Source of the DNA: Thiobacillus sp. 65-1059
Lineage (GTDB): Bacteria > Pseudomonadota > Gammaproteobacteria > Burkholderiales > Thiobacillaceae
Direction of reading: 5' to 3'
DNA: 64,000 bases
Assembly (NCBI GenBank): GCA_001897675.1
Contig: MKUE01000135.1
Location: 26,870-90,869, forward strand
Shown here: piece by piece, positions 1-10,152 of the stretch
Layout: the number at the start of each line of letters is the position of its first letter
Position numbering within the stretch: the stretch's first letter is position 1
Program-made: the position numbers and the translations under genes
Notes under the pieces: generated by a model
Told to the model about the DNA's origin: nothing
Database searches by the model: none
What the model saw: the letters and a program-made list of their open reading frames with translations, nothing else

Positions 1-52
1 CGCGCGCCATGTGGGCATGGTCGGCGGCGCTGAAGCGGTCTGCGCTGGGCAT
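1..52 (-). CDS. ribD: RibD, N-terminal fragment (runs off the window)
   Basis: Only the first 17 codons are present, reading MPSADRFSAADHAHMAR. The FSAADHAHMARA pattern is the usual start of the deaminase domain of RibD, the bifunctional riboflavin-synthesis deaminase/reductase. Its ATG follows the nrdR stop codon with no spacer (TAA-ATG), which suggests translational coupling. The order glyA-nrdR-ribD is common in proteobacteria and supports the call despite the short length. Confidence 0.75.
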   Translation of the reverse strand, partial: MPSADRFSAADHAHMAR

Positions 53-502
53 TTACTGGTCGATGTCGCGGATGACGTCGCGGAAGTCCTCGACGTCCTG
101 GAAACTGCGGTAGACCGAGGCGAAGCGGATGTAGGCGACCTTGTCGAGCTTCTTCAGTTCGTTCATCACCAGTTCGCCGACTGCGCGCGCGGGGATTTCG
201 CGCTCGCCCAGCGTCAGCAGGCGCTGGCGGATGCGGTCGACCGCGGCGTCGACCAGCTCGGTCGAAACCGGGCGCTTGTGCAGCGCGCGGCGAAAGCCTT
301 CGCGCAGCTTGGTCTCGGAAAAGTCCTCGCGGGTGCCGTTGGTCTTGACGATCTGCGGCGGCCGCAGCTCGGCGGTCTCCCAGGTGGTGAAGCGCTTGTC
401 GCACGCCGCGCAGCGGCGGCGGCGGCGGATCGCATCGCCCGCCTCATTGACGCGGGAGTCGATGACCTGGGTGTCGAGAGAGCCGCAGAAGGGGCATTTC
501 AT
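53..502 (-). CDS. nrdR: Transcriptional repressor NrdR
   Basis: This 149-residue protein has the normal NrdR length and layout. A zinc ribbon uses C3, C6, C31 and C34, followed by a basic stretch (RRRRR) and an ATP-cone domain over roughly residues 49-139. In this family the protein senses ATP/dATP and represses ribonucleotide reductase genes by binding NrdR boxes. It lies between glyA upstream and ribD downstream on the same strand. The ATG with MKCPFCGS is the canonical start. No nrd genes are in the window, so its targets lie elsewhere. Confidence 0.97.
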   Translation of the reverse strand: MKCPFCGSLDTQVIDSRVNEAGDAIRRRRRCAACDKRFTTWETAELRPPQIVKTNGTREDFSETKLREGFRRALHKRPVSTELVDAAVDRIRQRLLTLGEREIPARAVGELVMNELKKLDKVAYIRFASVYRSFQDVEDFRDVIRDIDQ

Positions 503-506
503 GGAA

Positions 507-586
507 GCGTGAGGAGCAAGGCGTGAGGCGTGAGGCGTGTAGGGTAGCGGATTTCCGCCTCACTCCTCACGCCTGTCGCCTCACGC
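507..586. repeat. Cluster of GCGTGAGG / CCTCACGC repeats between nrdR and glyA
   Basis: The gap between the two genes holds GCGTGAGG at 507-514, 521-528 and 528-535, and the complementary CCTCACGC at 565-572 and 579-586. The arms can fold into a long imperfect hairpin. It may act as an RNA-level spacer or attenuator, or be a dispersed intergenic repeat. One copy cannot settle this. Confidence 0.6.
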
Positions 587-587
587 A

Positions 588-1832
588 TCAGCCATACACC
601 GGAAACTTCGCCGTCAGCTTCGCCACGTCGCCCTTCACCCGCTCGATCACCGCCTCGTCGGCCGGTGCGTCGAGCACGTCGGCGATCAGGTGGGCGAGCT
701 GCTCGGCTTCCAGTTCTTTGAAGCCGCGCGTGGTCATCGCCGGGGTGCCGATGCGGATGCCGCTGGTGACGAAGGGCTTCTGCGGGTCGTTGGGGATGGC
801 GTTCTTGTTGACCGTGATGTGGGCGCGGCCGAGCAGCGCCTCGGCTTCCTTGCCGGTGAGGTTCTTGGCGCGCAGGTCGACCAGGAAGAGATGGCTTTCG
901 GTGCGTCCGGAGATGATGCGCAGGCCGCGCTCGACCAGCACCTTGCACATCACCAGCGCATTGGCGACGACCTGCTCCTGGTAGTGCTTGAATTCCTTGG
1001 TCGACGCTTCCTTGAACGCCACCGCCTTGCCGGCGATGACGTGCATCAGCGGACCGCCCTGCAGGCCGGGGAAGATCGCCGAGTTGATCGCCTTCTCATG
1101 CTCGGCGCGCATCAGGATGATGCCGCCGCGCGGGCCGCGCAGGGTCTTGTGGGTGGTCGAGGTCACCACGTCGGCATGCGGAACCGGGTTGGGATAGACA
1201 CCCGCGGCGATGAGGCCGGCGTAGTGCGCCATGTCGACCATGAAGATGGCGCCGATTTCCTTGGCGATCCTGGCGAAGCGCTCGAAGTCGATGCGCAGCG
1301 CATAGGCCGAGGCGCCGGCGATGATCAGCTTCGGCTTGTGCTCGCGCGCGAGCGCTTCCATCCTGTCGTAGTCGATTTCCTCTTTTTCGTTGAGGCCGTA
1401 GGCGACGGCGTTGAACCACTTGCCGCTCATGTTGAGCGCCATGCCGTGGGTGAGGTGGCCGCCTTCGGCCAGGCTCATGCCCATGATGGTGTCGCCGGGC
1501 TTGAGGAAGGCCATGAACACCGCCTGGTTGGCCTGCGAGCCGGAGTTGGGCTGCACGTTGGCGGCCTCGGCGCCGAACAGCGCCTTCACCCGGTCGATTG
1601 CCAGCTGCTCGGCGATATCGACGTATTCGCAGCCGCCGTAGTAGCGCTTGCCGGGATAGCCCTCGGCGTACTTGTTGGTGAGCTGCGAGCCCTGCGCCTG
1701 CATCACCGCCGGGCTGGTGTAGTTTTCCGACGCGATCAGCTCGATGTGGTCCTGCTGGCGCTGGTCTTCTTTCAGGATCGCCGCCCACAGGTCGGGGTCG
1801 GTCTTGGCGAGGGTGTCTTGGCGGTTGAACAT
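588..1832 (-). CDS. glyA: Serine hydroxymethyltransferase
   Basis: GlyA interconverts serine and glycine with transfer of a one-carbon unit to tetrahydrofolate, using pyridoxal phosphate in the cytoplasm. The 414-residue product starts [16 protein letters not shown] and has the PLP-lysine motif [12 protein letters not shown] and the [14 protein letters not shown] region typical of the family. An in-frame extension upstream of this ATG exists but has no SHMT similarity and overlaps dctP, so the ATG at 1832 is preferred. It is the first gene of the glyA-nrdR-ribD run. A TAAAAT box lies 30 bases before the start. Confidence 0.98.
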   Translation of the reverse strand: MFNRQDTLAKTDPDLWAAILKEDQRQQDHIELIASENYTSPAVMQAQGSQLTNKYAEGYPGKRYYGGCEYVDIAEQLAIDRVKALFGAEAANVQPNSGSQANQAVFMAFLKPGDTIMGMSLAEGGHLTHGMALNMSGKWFNAVAYGLNEKEEIDYDRMEALAREHKPKLIIAGASAYALRIDFERFARIAKEIGAIFMVDMAHYAGLIAAGVYPNPVPHADVVTSTTHKTLRGPRGGIILMRAEHEKAINSAIFPGLQGGPLMHVIAGKAVAFKEASTKEFKHYQEQVVANALVMCKVLVERGLRIISGRTESHLFLVDLRAKNLTGKEAEALLGRAHITVNKNAIPNDPQKPFVTSGIRIGTPAMTTRGFKELEAEQLAHLIADVLDAPADEAVIERVKGDVAKLTAKFPVYG

Positions 1833-1861
1833 GGCAGTCGGGCTAGGCAGGAAAGGGGCGC

Positions 1862-1867
1862 ATTTTA
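1862..1867 (-). promoter_or_regulatory. Probable -10 box for glyA
   Basis: TAAAAT on the minus strand lies 30 bases upstream of the glyA ATG. The same hexamer lies 28-37 bases before proS, ilvE, apbC and the DUF302 gene in this window, which supports a promoter role. No strong -35 box was found. Confidence 0.5.
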
Positions 1868-1894
1868 ACACGCGGCGGTTTTTGCAGCGGCTCG

Positions 1895-1900
1895 TATAAT
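1895..1900 (+). promoter_or_regulatory. Probable -10 box for dctP
   Basis: A perfect TATAAT lies 22 bases before the dctP ATG, in the short divergent region shared with glyA. A GGAG ribosome-binding site sits just before the start. The -35 region is not obvious. Confidence 0.55.
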
Positions 1901-1922
1901 CGCCCAAAACCGGAGCAAATCC

Positions 1923-3011
1923 ATGCAAAGACGAGATTTCCTGGCGGGCGCAGGCGCGGCCGCCATGCTGCCGCTGGCGGCCGCGCAGGCGGCCCCGGCC
2001 GAATCCGGCCCGCTGCCGGCGATCCGCTGGCGGCTGGCGTCGAGCTTCCCCAAGAGCCTGGACATCCTCTACAGCGCGGCCGAAATGCTCAGCAAGCGGG
2101 TGGCTGCCCTGACCGGCGGCAAATTCCAGATCCGCGTGTTTGCCGGCGGCGAGCTCGTCCCCGGCCTGCAGGTGCTCGACGCGGTCGGCAACGGCACCGC
2201 CGAATGCGGGCACTCGGCGGGCTACTACTACGTCGGCAAGAACCTTGCCCTGGCCTTCGATTGCGCGGTGCCGTTCGGCCTCACGGCGCGCCAGCAGAAC
2301 GCCTGGATGTACGCCGGCGGCGGCCTTTCGGCGCTGCGCAAACTCTACGTCAAGTACAACGTGCTGCAGTTTCCCGGCGGCAACACCGGCACCCAGATGG
2401 GCGGCTGGTTCCGCAAGGAGATCAAGTCGCTGGCCGATCTGCGCGGCCTGAAAATGCGCATTCCCGGCCTCGGCGGCCAGATCATGGCGCGGCTCGGCGC
2501 GGTGCCGCAAACCCTGCCCGGCGGCGACATCTACCCCGCGCTGGAACGCGGCGCGCTCGACGCCGCCGAGTGGGTGGGGCCGTACGACGACGAGAAGCTC
2601 GGCTTCCACAAGATCGCCCAGCATTACTACTACCCCGGCTGGTGGGAAGGCGGACCGCAGCTCTCCTTCTACGTCAACCGGGACAGCTGGAAAACGCTGC
2701 CCGAGCAGTACCGCCAGGCCTTCGAGGCCGCCACCTTCGAGGCCAACCAGTTGATGCTGGCGCAATACGACGCCCGGAACCCGCCCGCGCTGCTGCGTCT
2801 GGTCGGGCAGGGCGTCAAGCTGCACCCCTACCCCAAGGACGTGATGCTGGCCGCCCGCCGCGCCACCTTTGCGATGTACGAGCAAGAGGCGAAAATCGAT
2901 CCCGACTTCGCCGCCATCTACCGCTCGTGGAAGCAGTTCCGCGACACCGAATTCCAGTGGTTCAAGGTCGCCGAAGCCGCGTACTCGAACTTCAATTACT
3001 ACGTGAAATAG
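1923..3011 (+). CDS. TRAP transporter substrate-binding protein (DctP type), Tat-exported
   Basis: This 362-residue periplasmic receptor belongs to the TRAP family and resembles the mannitol/chloroaromatic/2-oxo-acid subgroup (FcbT1/TakP-like). The N-terminus [21 protein letters not shown] is a twin-arginine signal peptide (QRRDFL), so it is probably exported folded. The mature part has the family blocks [22 protein letters not shown] and [11 protein letters not shown]. No membrane genes lie beside it. The likely partners are the dctM and dctQ genes at 10153-12089, 7 kb away on the other strand. The ligand is probably an organic acid, but this cannot be read from the sequence. Confidence 0.88.
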   Translation: MQRRDFLAGAGAAAMLPLAAAQAAPAESGPLPAIRWRLASSFPKSLDILYSAAEMLSKRVAALTGGKFQIRVFAGGELVPGLQVLDAVGNGTAECGHSAGYYYVGKNLALAFDCAVPFGLTARQQNAWMYAGGGLSALRKLYVKYNVLQFPGGNTGTQMGGWFRKEIKSLADLRGLKMRIPGLGGQIMARLGAVPQTLPGGDIYPALERGALDAAEWVGPYDDEKLGFHKIAQHYYYPGWWEGGPQLSFYVNRDSWKTLPEQYRQAFEAATFEANQLMLAQYDARNPPALLRLVGQGVKLHPYPKDVMLAARRATFAMYEQEAKIDPDFAAIYRSWKQFRDTEFQWFKVAEAAYSNFNYYVK

Positions 3012-3013
3012 CC

Positions 3014-3637
3014 ATGAACCGACTCGACCAGCTCATCACCACCTTCGATTTGGGTTTGCGTGCCGTCTTCGCCAGTCCGCATGCCGGCCGCCCCTATCCC
3101 GGCGCCGGCCCCGAGGCCGGGCTCTCCGAAGCGGAGAAAGCCCAGGCCGCCGCGCTGATGCGCGTCAACCACGTCGGCGAAGTCTGCGCCCAGGCGCTCT
3201 ACGCCGGCCAGGCGCTGACCGCGAAAAACCGGCAGGTGCGCGCCGAGCTCGAACAGGCCGCGCGCGAGGAGACCGACCACCTCGCCTGGTGCGAGACCCG
3301 CATCGACGAGCTCGGCGGCCGCAAGAGCCTGTTGAACCCCTTGTGGTTCGGCGGCGCGTTCGGCATCGGGGTGGTCGCCGGCCTCCTGGGCGACAAATGG
3401 AACCTCGGCTTCCTCGCCGAGACAGAGCGCCAGGTCGAAGCCCACCTCGACGGCCACCTGCAGCAGCTGCCCGAAGCCGACGCCAAAAGCCGCGCGGTGG
3501 TCGAGCAGATGAAGCTCGACGAAGCCCGGCACGCGCAGACCGCCGTCGACCACGGCGGCGCACCGTTGCCGGCGCCGGTGAAGATGGCGATGCGGTTCGC
3601 GGCGGAGGTGATGCGCCAGACGGCCAGCAGGATTTGA
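3014..3637 (+). CDS. coq7: Demethoxyubiquinone hydroxylase Coq7
   Basis: Coq7 is a membrane-associated di-iron monooxygenase that adds the last ring hydroxyl in ubiquinone synthesis. The 207-residue product carries the carboxylate-bridged iron ligands in the expected order: E56 in NHVGEV, E86-H89 in EETDHL, E138/E142-H144 in ETERQVEAH, and E170-H173 in DEARH. A hydrophobic patch at about 110-126 fits membrane attachment. The ATG follows the dctP stop by two bases, so the genes are probably co-transcribed despite unrelated roles. The enzyme needs oxygen, which points to aerobic respiration. Confidence 0.96.
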   Translation: MNRLDQLITTFDLGLRAVFASPHAGRPYPGAGPEAGLSEAEKAQAAALMRVNHVGEVCAQALYAGQALTAKNRQVRAELEQAAREETDHLAWCETRIDELGGRKSLLNPLWFGGAFGIGVVAGLLGDKWNLGFLAETERQVEAHLDGHLQQLPEADAKSRAVVEQMKLDEARHAQTAVDHGGAPLPAPVKMAMRFAAEVMRQTASRI

Positions 3638-3652
3638 TTTGACGTGCGGCAC

Positions 3653-3699
3653 GGCAGCCCGGCGGGGGCTGCCCCTGTTTCCATGAAGCCCCGGGCTTC
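3653..3699 (+). terminator. Two adjacent hairpins after coq7
   Basis: GGCAGCCC (3653-3660) pairs with GGGCTGCC (3666-3673), and GAAGCCC (3685-3691) pairs with GGGCTTC (3693-3699). The second is followed by GGAAAAA rather than a T-run, so it is a poor intrinsic terminator. It may act as a transcript end or a processing site. Confidence 0.4.
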
Positions 3700-3714
3700 A
3701 GGAAAAACGAATGA

Positions 3715-5154
3715 ATGCCTGACGGGTACGGCTTGATGCTGGATCGTTTTATCGGAATGTTTAGACGCAAGGCGAGGCCGCGCAAGGACATCGGGCGCGG
3801 CGGCCTGTTCGCGTCGCAAGCCCAGAAGGCGGCCTTCCGCAAGCTGGATGCCGTTGCGCCTCTGGTGGGCGAGGCGCATGCAGCGCCGGTCGAGGTGGTG
3901 ACCCATTCGAGCACGCCGCTGGCGCCGGCCAGCCATTCGATCGTGCGGCGCGAGGCGGTGCTGGGAAACGATCGGCGGGTGGCGGGGTATGCCTTCAGCC
4001 TGGTGTACCAGGCCAATCCGCGGGTGCTGGCCTCCAGCACCGGCATCCAGCGCCTGTACGACAAGGTGCTGTTGCGCAATCTGAACGTCATGGGGGTTCA
4101 GCGCTTGCTGGAGCACCGGCTGGCTTTTGTCGAGGTGTCGGCAAATTCCCTGGACATGCCGTTCGTCGAAGAGATGGCGCCGCAGGGCACCGTCTACGTG
4201 ATCGGCGCAAGCCCCCGCCTCGCCGCGGATCGCGAATCCTGCCTGGGCCGCCTCAAGGCGCTGGGGTATCGCATTGGCCTGCGCGCCGCAGACGCGAACA
4301 CCCCGGACAGCCTGCCTTTTTTGGGGCAGGTGGATTTCCTGTTCATCGACGTCGGCAACAGCGATATTCCGTTCATCAAAGACCGGATGGAGGCTGCTCT
4401 CGGGCGGGCGCCGGCAATGAAATTCGTGGCGACCAATATCCAGACCCTGGAGGAATACCGCGTCTGCGCCAGGTTGCCCTTCGCTTTCTATCAAGGCCCT
4501 TTCATCACCAGCCGGGAAAAACTCGATGCCCCGGGGATGGATGCGGGGCGCATCAAGATCCTGGAGTTGCTGAACCGGCTGCGAAGCGACGCGGAGGTGG
4601 CCGAACTGGCCGCCCTGATCAAGCAGAATCTCGCCTTGGCCTACAAGCTGCTGCGCTACATCAATTCCCCGGGAATGGGGCAGGTGCAAAAGATCGTCAC
4701 GCCGGAACAGGCGCTGATGGTGCTGGGCCGGCAGAAGTTGTATCGCTGGCTCACCATTCTGCTGTTTACCAGCGGAAAAACACCGGGGCTGGACTGGGCC
4801 GTCATGGAGAACGCCCTGATCCGCGCGCGGCTTGCGGAACTGGCGGCGTGCAATGCGCTGGCTGCGGACGAACTGGATGAAGTCTTTGTGGCGGGCATGT
4901 TCTCCCTGCTGGATGTCGTGCTGTCCATCCCCATGGAGGCCGTGCTCAAGCAGGTCAACCTGCCCGCTCCGGTTAACGAGGCACTGCTTTTTCAGCAGGG
5001 GAAATACGCGCCCTATCTGACCCTGGCCATCGCCTGCGAACAATCCGACGACGCCAATATTGCCGCGCTCGCGCAAGCCGCCGGACTGGATATCTGGCGG
5101 GTCAACAACCTCCATGTCGACGCAATGCTCTGGGCCCGGCAGGCCGGGGAATAG
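3715..5154 (+). CDS. EAL-like/HDOD signalling protein (YuxH type)
   Basis: The 479-residue protein has an N-terminal degenerate EAL-type domain (about residues 75-260) followed by an HDOD domain (about 270-460). It resembles the YuxH family linked to c-di-GMP signalling. The canonical EAL and DDFG catalytic motifs are absent, so c-di-GMP hydrolysis is unlikely and a binding or scaffold role is more plausible. The HDOD part shows the usual NLALAYKLLRYINSP block. An alternative ATG lies seven codons downstream at 3736. It stands alone, without signal peptide or membrane segments, so it should be cytoplasmic. Confidence 0.82.
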   Translation: MPDGYGLMLDRFIGMFRRKARPRKDIGRGGLFASQAQKAAFRKLDAVAPLVGEAHAAPVEVVTHSSTPLAPASHSIVRREAVLGNDRRVAGYAFSLVYQANPRVLASSTGIQRLYDKVLLRNLNVMGVQRLLEHRLAFVEVSANSLDMPFVEEMAPQGTVYVIGASPRLAADRESCLGRLKALGYRIGLRAADANTPDSLPFLGQVDFLFIDVGNSDIPFIKDRMEAALGRAPAMKFVATNIQTLEEYRVCARLPFAFYQGPFITSREKLDAPGMDAGRIKILELLNRLRSDAEVAELAALIKQNLALAYKLLRYINSPGMGQVQKIVTPEQALMVLGRQKLYRWLTILLFTSGKTPGLDWAVMENALIRARLAELAACNALAADELDEVFVAGMFSLLDVVLSIPMEAVLKQVNLPAPVNEALLFQQGKYAPYLTLAIACEQSDDANIAALAQAAGLDIWRVNNLHVDAMLWARQAGE

Positions 5155-5248
5155 GCGGCCCGGGGAAAGGCGCAGCCGGGCGGGTTGTGCGTGATGACGG
5201 GGCGATGCATCATGGGCCTGATTCTCAAGGCGACACGCCGCCCCCTGC

Positions 5249-6007
5249 ATGGTTACCGCGACCTTCCGCTTTCATGAAGCGCTGAACGACTTCCTCGCGC
5301 CGGCCCGGCGCAAGCGGGAGTTCGCCGTTCCGTGCGCGCGGGCGGCGACCACCAAGCACATGATCGAGGCGCTGGGGGTGCCGCACACCGAGGTGGAGTT
5401 GATCCTGGTCAACGGCGAAGCGGCGGGCTTCGGCCGCTTGATAGAAGACGGCGACCGGGTGGCGGTGTATCCGCGCTTCGCGGCGCCGGACGTGGCGCCG
5501 TTGCTGCGGGTGCGCGCATCCCCCTTGCGCGAAACCCGCTTTGTCGCCGACGCGCACCTCGGCGGGCTGGCCCGCATGCTGCGCATGCTGGGATTCGACA
5601 CCCTGTACGACAACCGTTTCCACGACGCCGAAATCGCGGCGATTTGCGAGCGTGACGGGCGCATCGTGCTGACGCGCGATCGTGAATTATTGAAGCGCCG
5701 CGCGGTGACGCACGGCTGCTACGTGCATGCGCTGAAATCGGAAGACCAGCTGCGCGAACTCGTCGAGCGACTCGACCTGGCGCGCAGCGCGCGGCCGTTC
5801 ACGCTGTGCCTGCACTGCAACGCACCGCTGCGTGCGGTCGACAAGGCGAGCGTGCGCGACCGGCTGCCGCCCAGGGTGCGCGAGCATTACGAGCGCTTCT
5901 CGACCTGCGACCAATGCGGACGCGTGTACTGGGAGGGCTCGCATTTCGGCAGCATGCGGCGCCTGCTGGACGGCGTGCTGCCGAACAACGGGCCAAGCGG
6001 AACTTAA
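5249..6007 (+). CDS. Mut7-C RNase-domain protein with ubiquitin-like N-terminus
   Basis: This 252-residue protein matches the bacterial Mut7-C architecture. An N-terminal ubiquitin/ThiS-like fold (about 1-85, ending GDRVAVYPRF) is followed by a PIN-like Mut7-C domain from about residue 95. The domain has the conserved FVADAHLGGLARMLRMLGFD block (D101), D144 in LTRDREL, and a zinc ribbon of C187-C190 and C220-C223. The family is predicted to be RNase-like, but its bacterial substrate is not established. The gene is followed within 50 bases by a cytochrome c gene on the same strand. Confidence 0.88.
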   Translation: MVTATFRFHEALNDFLAPARRKREFAVPCARAATTKHMIEALGVPHTEVELILVNGEAAGFGRLIEDGDRVAVYPRFAAPDVAPLLRVRASPLRETRFVADAHLGGLARMLRMLGFDTLYDNRFHDAEIAAICERDGRIVLTRDRELLKRRAVTHGCYVHALKSEDQLRELVERLDLARSARPFTLCLHCNAPLRAVDKASVRDRLPPRVREHYERFSTCDQCGRVYWEGSHFGSMRRLLDGVLPNNGPSGT

Positions 6008-6052
6008 GGCGCGGCGCGCCCTCTCTCCTGTCTTCCCCTACGAGAAAATCCC

Positions 6053-6523
6053 ATGAAAAGCCTGAAATGGAAAATCTTCGCCACCCTGGTCGTCGGCCTC
6101 GGGCTGGCCGGCTGCGACGGCACGCCCCTGGCAGGGCAGGGCGAAACCGGCGAGGCGGCGGTCGAGCGCAAGCTCGACCCGGTGCAGGTGGCGCGCGGCA
6201 AGGCGGTCTACGAGAAACACTGCCTCGAATGCCACGGCGTGGGCGGCCGTGGACAGCCCGGCGACTGGCGCATCCGCGACGCCGATGGCCACTTCCCGCC
6301 GCCGCCGCTCGACGACAGCGCGCATGCCTGGCACCACCCCACCGCGGTGCTGCTGGAGGTCATCCGCGAAGGCAGCCCGCAAGGCCAGGGGAAAATGCCG
6401 GCGTGGAAGGACACGCTTCCCGAAGCGGAAATGCAGGACGTGGTGGCCTACATCAAGTCGCTGTGGTCCGACGAGGTGTACCAGCTGTGGTGGAAAATGG
6501 AGCAGCAATCGCTGGAACCCTGA
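6053..6523 (+). CDS. Mono-haem c-type cytochrome lipoprotein
   Basis: The 156-residue product has a lipoprotein signal peptide with lipobox LAGC (lipidated C21), so it should sit in the cell envelope facing the periplasm. A haem-binding motif C57-L-E-C60-H61 and a candidate sixth ligand M115 in GKMPAWKD define a class I cytochrome c. The block QDVVAYIKSLW near the C-terminus is the usual last helix. It probably carries electrons in respiration, but no partner oxidoreductase is next to it. Confidence 0.9.
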   Translation: MKSLKWKIFATLVVGLGLAGCDGTPLAGQGETGEAAVERKLDPVQVARGKAVYEKHCLECHGVGGRGQPGDWRIRDADGHFPPPPLDDSAHAWHHPTAVLLEVIREGSPQGQGKMPAWKDTLPEAEMQDVVAYIKSLWSDEVYQLWWKMEQQSLEP

Positions 6524-6554
6524 CGAACTGCCGGTGCAGCCACGCCGAAGCAAG

Positions 6555-6560
6555 TAAAAT
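6555..6560 (+). promoter_or_regulatory. Probable -10 box for the DUF302 gene
   Basis: TAAAAT lies 37 bases before the DUF302 ATG and beyond the cytochrome stop codon. It matches the boxes before glyA, ilvE, proS and apbC. No clear -35 is seen. Confidence 0.45.
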
Positions 6561-6596
6561 GTCGCCATTCAAATCCCCCAACCCAGGAGCAACAAC

Positions 6597-6992
6597 ATGA
6601 GCGAATATGGATTCGACACCCAGATCGGCGGCCCCTTCGACGCCGCCATTGACAAGGTCACCGCCGCCCTCAAGGCCGAAGGCTTCGGCGTGCTGACCGA
6701 CATCGACGTGAAGAGCACCATGAAGGCCAAGCTCGACATCGACATGCGCCCCTATCGCATTCTCGGCGCCTGCAACCCGCCGCTGGCGAACCAGGCGATC
6801 AGCGCCGAACCCGACGTCGGCATGCTGCTGCCGTGCAACGTCGTGGTGCGCGAGGAAGCCGACGGCAAGGTGACGGTGTCCTTCCTCGACCCCGGCATCA
6901 TGGTCAAGCTGGTCGCCAACACCGCGGTGCACGGCGTCGCGGCCGAGGCGCGCGCCCGTCTGCTGCGGGTGAAGGACAGCCTGGCCGCCTGA
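6597..6992 (+). CDS. DUF302 family protein
   Basis: A 131-residue soluble protein with no signal peptide. It shows the DUF302 pattern: an N-terminal [20 protein letters not shown] helix-strand unit, then [18 protein letters not shown] with a conserved cysteine, and [10 protein letters not shown] with a second cysteine. The molecular function of DUF302 is unknown. The gene has its own likely promoter and ends before a strong bidirectional terminator, so it is probably a single-gene transcript. Confidence 0.92.
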   Translation: MSEYGFDTQIGGPFDAAIDKVTAALKAEGFGVLTDIDVKSTMKAKLDIDMRPYRILGACNPPLANQAISAEPDVGMLLPCNVVVREEADGKVTVSFLDPGIMVKLVANTAVHGVAAEARARLLRVKDSLAA

Positions 6993-7004
6993 GCGGTTTG
7001 ACGT

Positions 7005-7040
7005 ACGCAAAAAAGCCCGCGATTGCGGGCTTTTTTGCGT
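7005..7040. terminator. Bidirectional intrinsic terminator
   Basis: A perfect 16-base inverted repeat (7005-7020 and 7025-7040) with a four-base loop GATT contains a GCCCGC/GCGGGC stem core flanked by six A and six T residues. It can terminate transcripts from both sides and lies between the convergent DUF302 (plus) and DUF2288 (minus) genes. Confidence 0.95.
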
Positions 7041-7060
7041 GTGCATTCCAGGGTGCACGG

Positions 7061-7372
7061 TCAGTTTTCGATTTGCTTGACCGCTTCCTGCACCAGCACC
7101 CAGGGCGCCACCACCACCGCCCAGAACATCGGCTGGCGCGTGTGCCAGTCTTCGGCGTCGGCGATCCCGGCACGGGCGATGCGGCCCTCGGCCAGCCAGG
7201 CTTCAACGCTCGCCGTGTTGTTCTCGGCGATATGCAGGGCCGCGTCGACCAGGTCCACGCCAACGGCGACCTTGATGACGTCGCCACGCGCGAAGTGGCG
7301 TTCGAGTTCGGGCCAGCCGAGCTGGGCGGTTTCGAGATTGAGCTTGGCGCGGAGGATGTCGCTGGGCGTCAT
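7061..7372 (-). CDS. DUF2288 family protein
   Basis: A roughly 103-residue soluble protein with the DUF2288 signature: AQLGWPELERHFARG near the N-terminus and FWAVVVAPWVLVQEAVKQ at the C-terminus. Its function is unknown. The ATG at 7372 (MTPSDILRAK) is preferred over an in-frame TTG four codons upstream, which lies inside a short direct repeat. It follows ygiQ on the same strand after about 40 bases and may be its co-transcribed neighbour. Confidence 0.85.
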   Translation of the reverse strand: MTPSDILRAKLNLETAQLGWPELERHFARGDVIKVAVGVDLVDAALHIAENNTASVEAWLAEGRIARAGIADAEDWHTRQPMFWAVVVAPWVLVQEAVKQIEN

Positions 7373-7380
7373 TTCGGGAT

Positions 7381-7406
7381 GCAAGTTACAAGGTGCAAGT
7401 TACAAG
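7381..7406. repeat. Tandem GCAAGTTACAAG direct repeat
   Basis: GCAAGTTACAAG occurs at 7381-7392 and again inside 7395-7406, two units in the gap between ygiQ and the DUF2288 gene, followed by a third partial GACAAGT. It is a short simple repeat with no evident gene function. Confidence 0.6.
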
Positions 7407-7413
7407 AGACAAG

Positions 7414-9687
<2,274 letters not shown>

Positions 9688-9718
9688 GGGTTTATCCGCG
9701 ACATGCGGATGGAAAGAC

Positions 9719-10045
9719 TCAGTTGACGCCCAGCAGTTCCACTTCGAACACCAGCGTGGCGTTCGGCGGAATCACGCCGCCGGCGCCGCGTGCGCCGTAG
9801 CCCAGTTCCGGCGGGATGGTGAGCTTGCGCTTGCCGCCGATCTGCATGCCGGCCACGCCCTGGTCCCAGCCGGCGATGACCTGGCCCGCGCCGAGCTTGA
9901 ATTCGAACGGATCGTTGCGGTCGAGGCTGGAGTCGAATTTCTTGCCGTCGGTGAGCCAGCCGGTGTAGTGCACCGACACGTACTGGCCGGCGCTGGCGGT
10001 GTCGCCGCTGCCGGCGACGAGGTCTTCGATGATGAGTTCGCTCAT
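9719..10045 (-). CDS. FKBP-type peptidyl-prolyl cis-trans isomerase
   Basis: This 108-residue single-domain FKBP has all the active-site blocks: [29 protein letters not shown], and [19 protein letters not shown]. There is no signal peptide, so it acts in the cytoplasm as a prolyl isomerase or chaperone. It is complete and of normal length for the short FKBP class. It precedes ygiQ on the same strand. Confidence 0.96.
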   Translation of the reverse strand: MSELIIEDLVAGSGDTASAGQYVSVHYTGWLTDGKKFDSSLDRNDPFEFKLGAGQVIAGWDQGVAGMQIGGKRKLTIPPELGYGARGAGGVIPPNATLVFEVELLGVN

Positions 10046-10152
10046 GGATTCGGTTCCTGGAGTGTTGAAGTTTGCGATTGACGCGCATCCGACAAACGAT
10101 GCGCGAGACCATTCATTTTCTCACGTTTCCCGCCATCGGCGGCAGGCCGGTT

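Noticed and set aside
1833..2885. Long in-frame extension of glyA on the minus strand
   Set aside because: It overlaps dctP completely, has no SHMT similarity, and the ATG at 1832 gives a normal-length enzyme.
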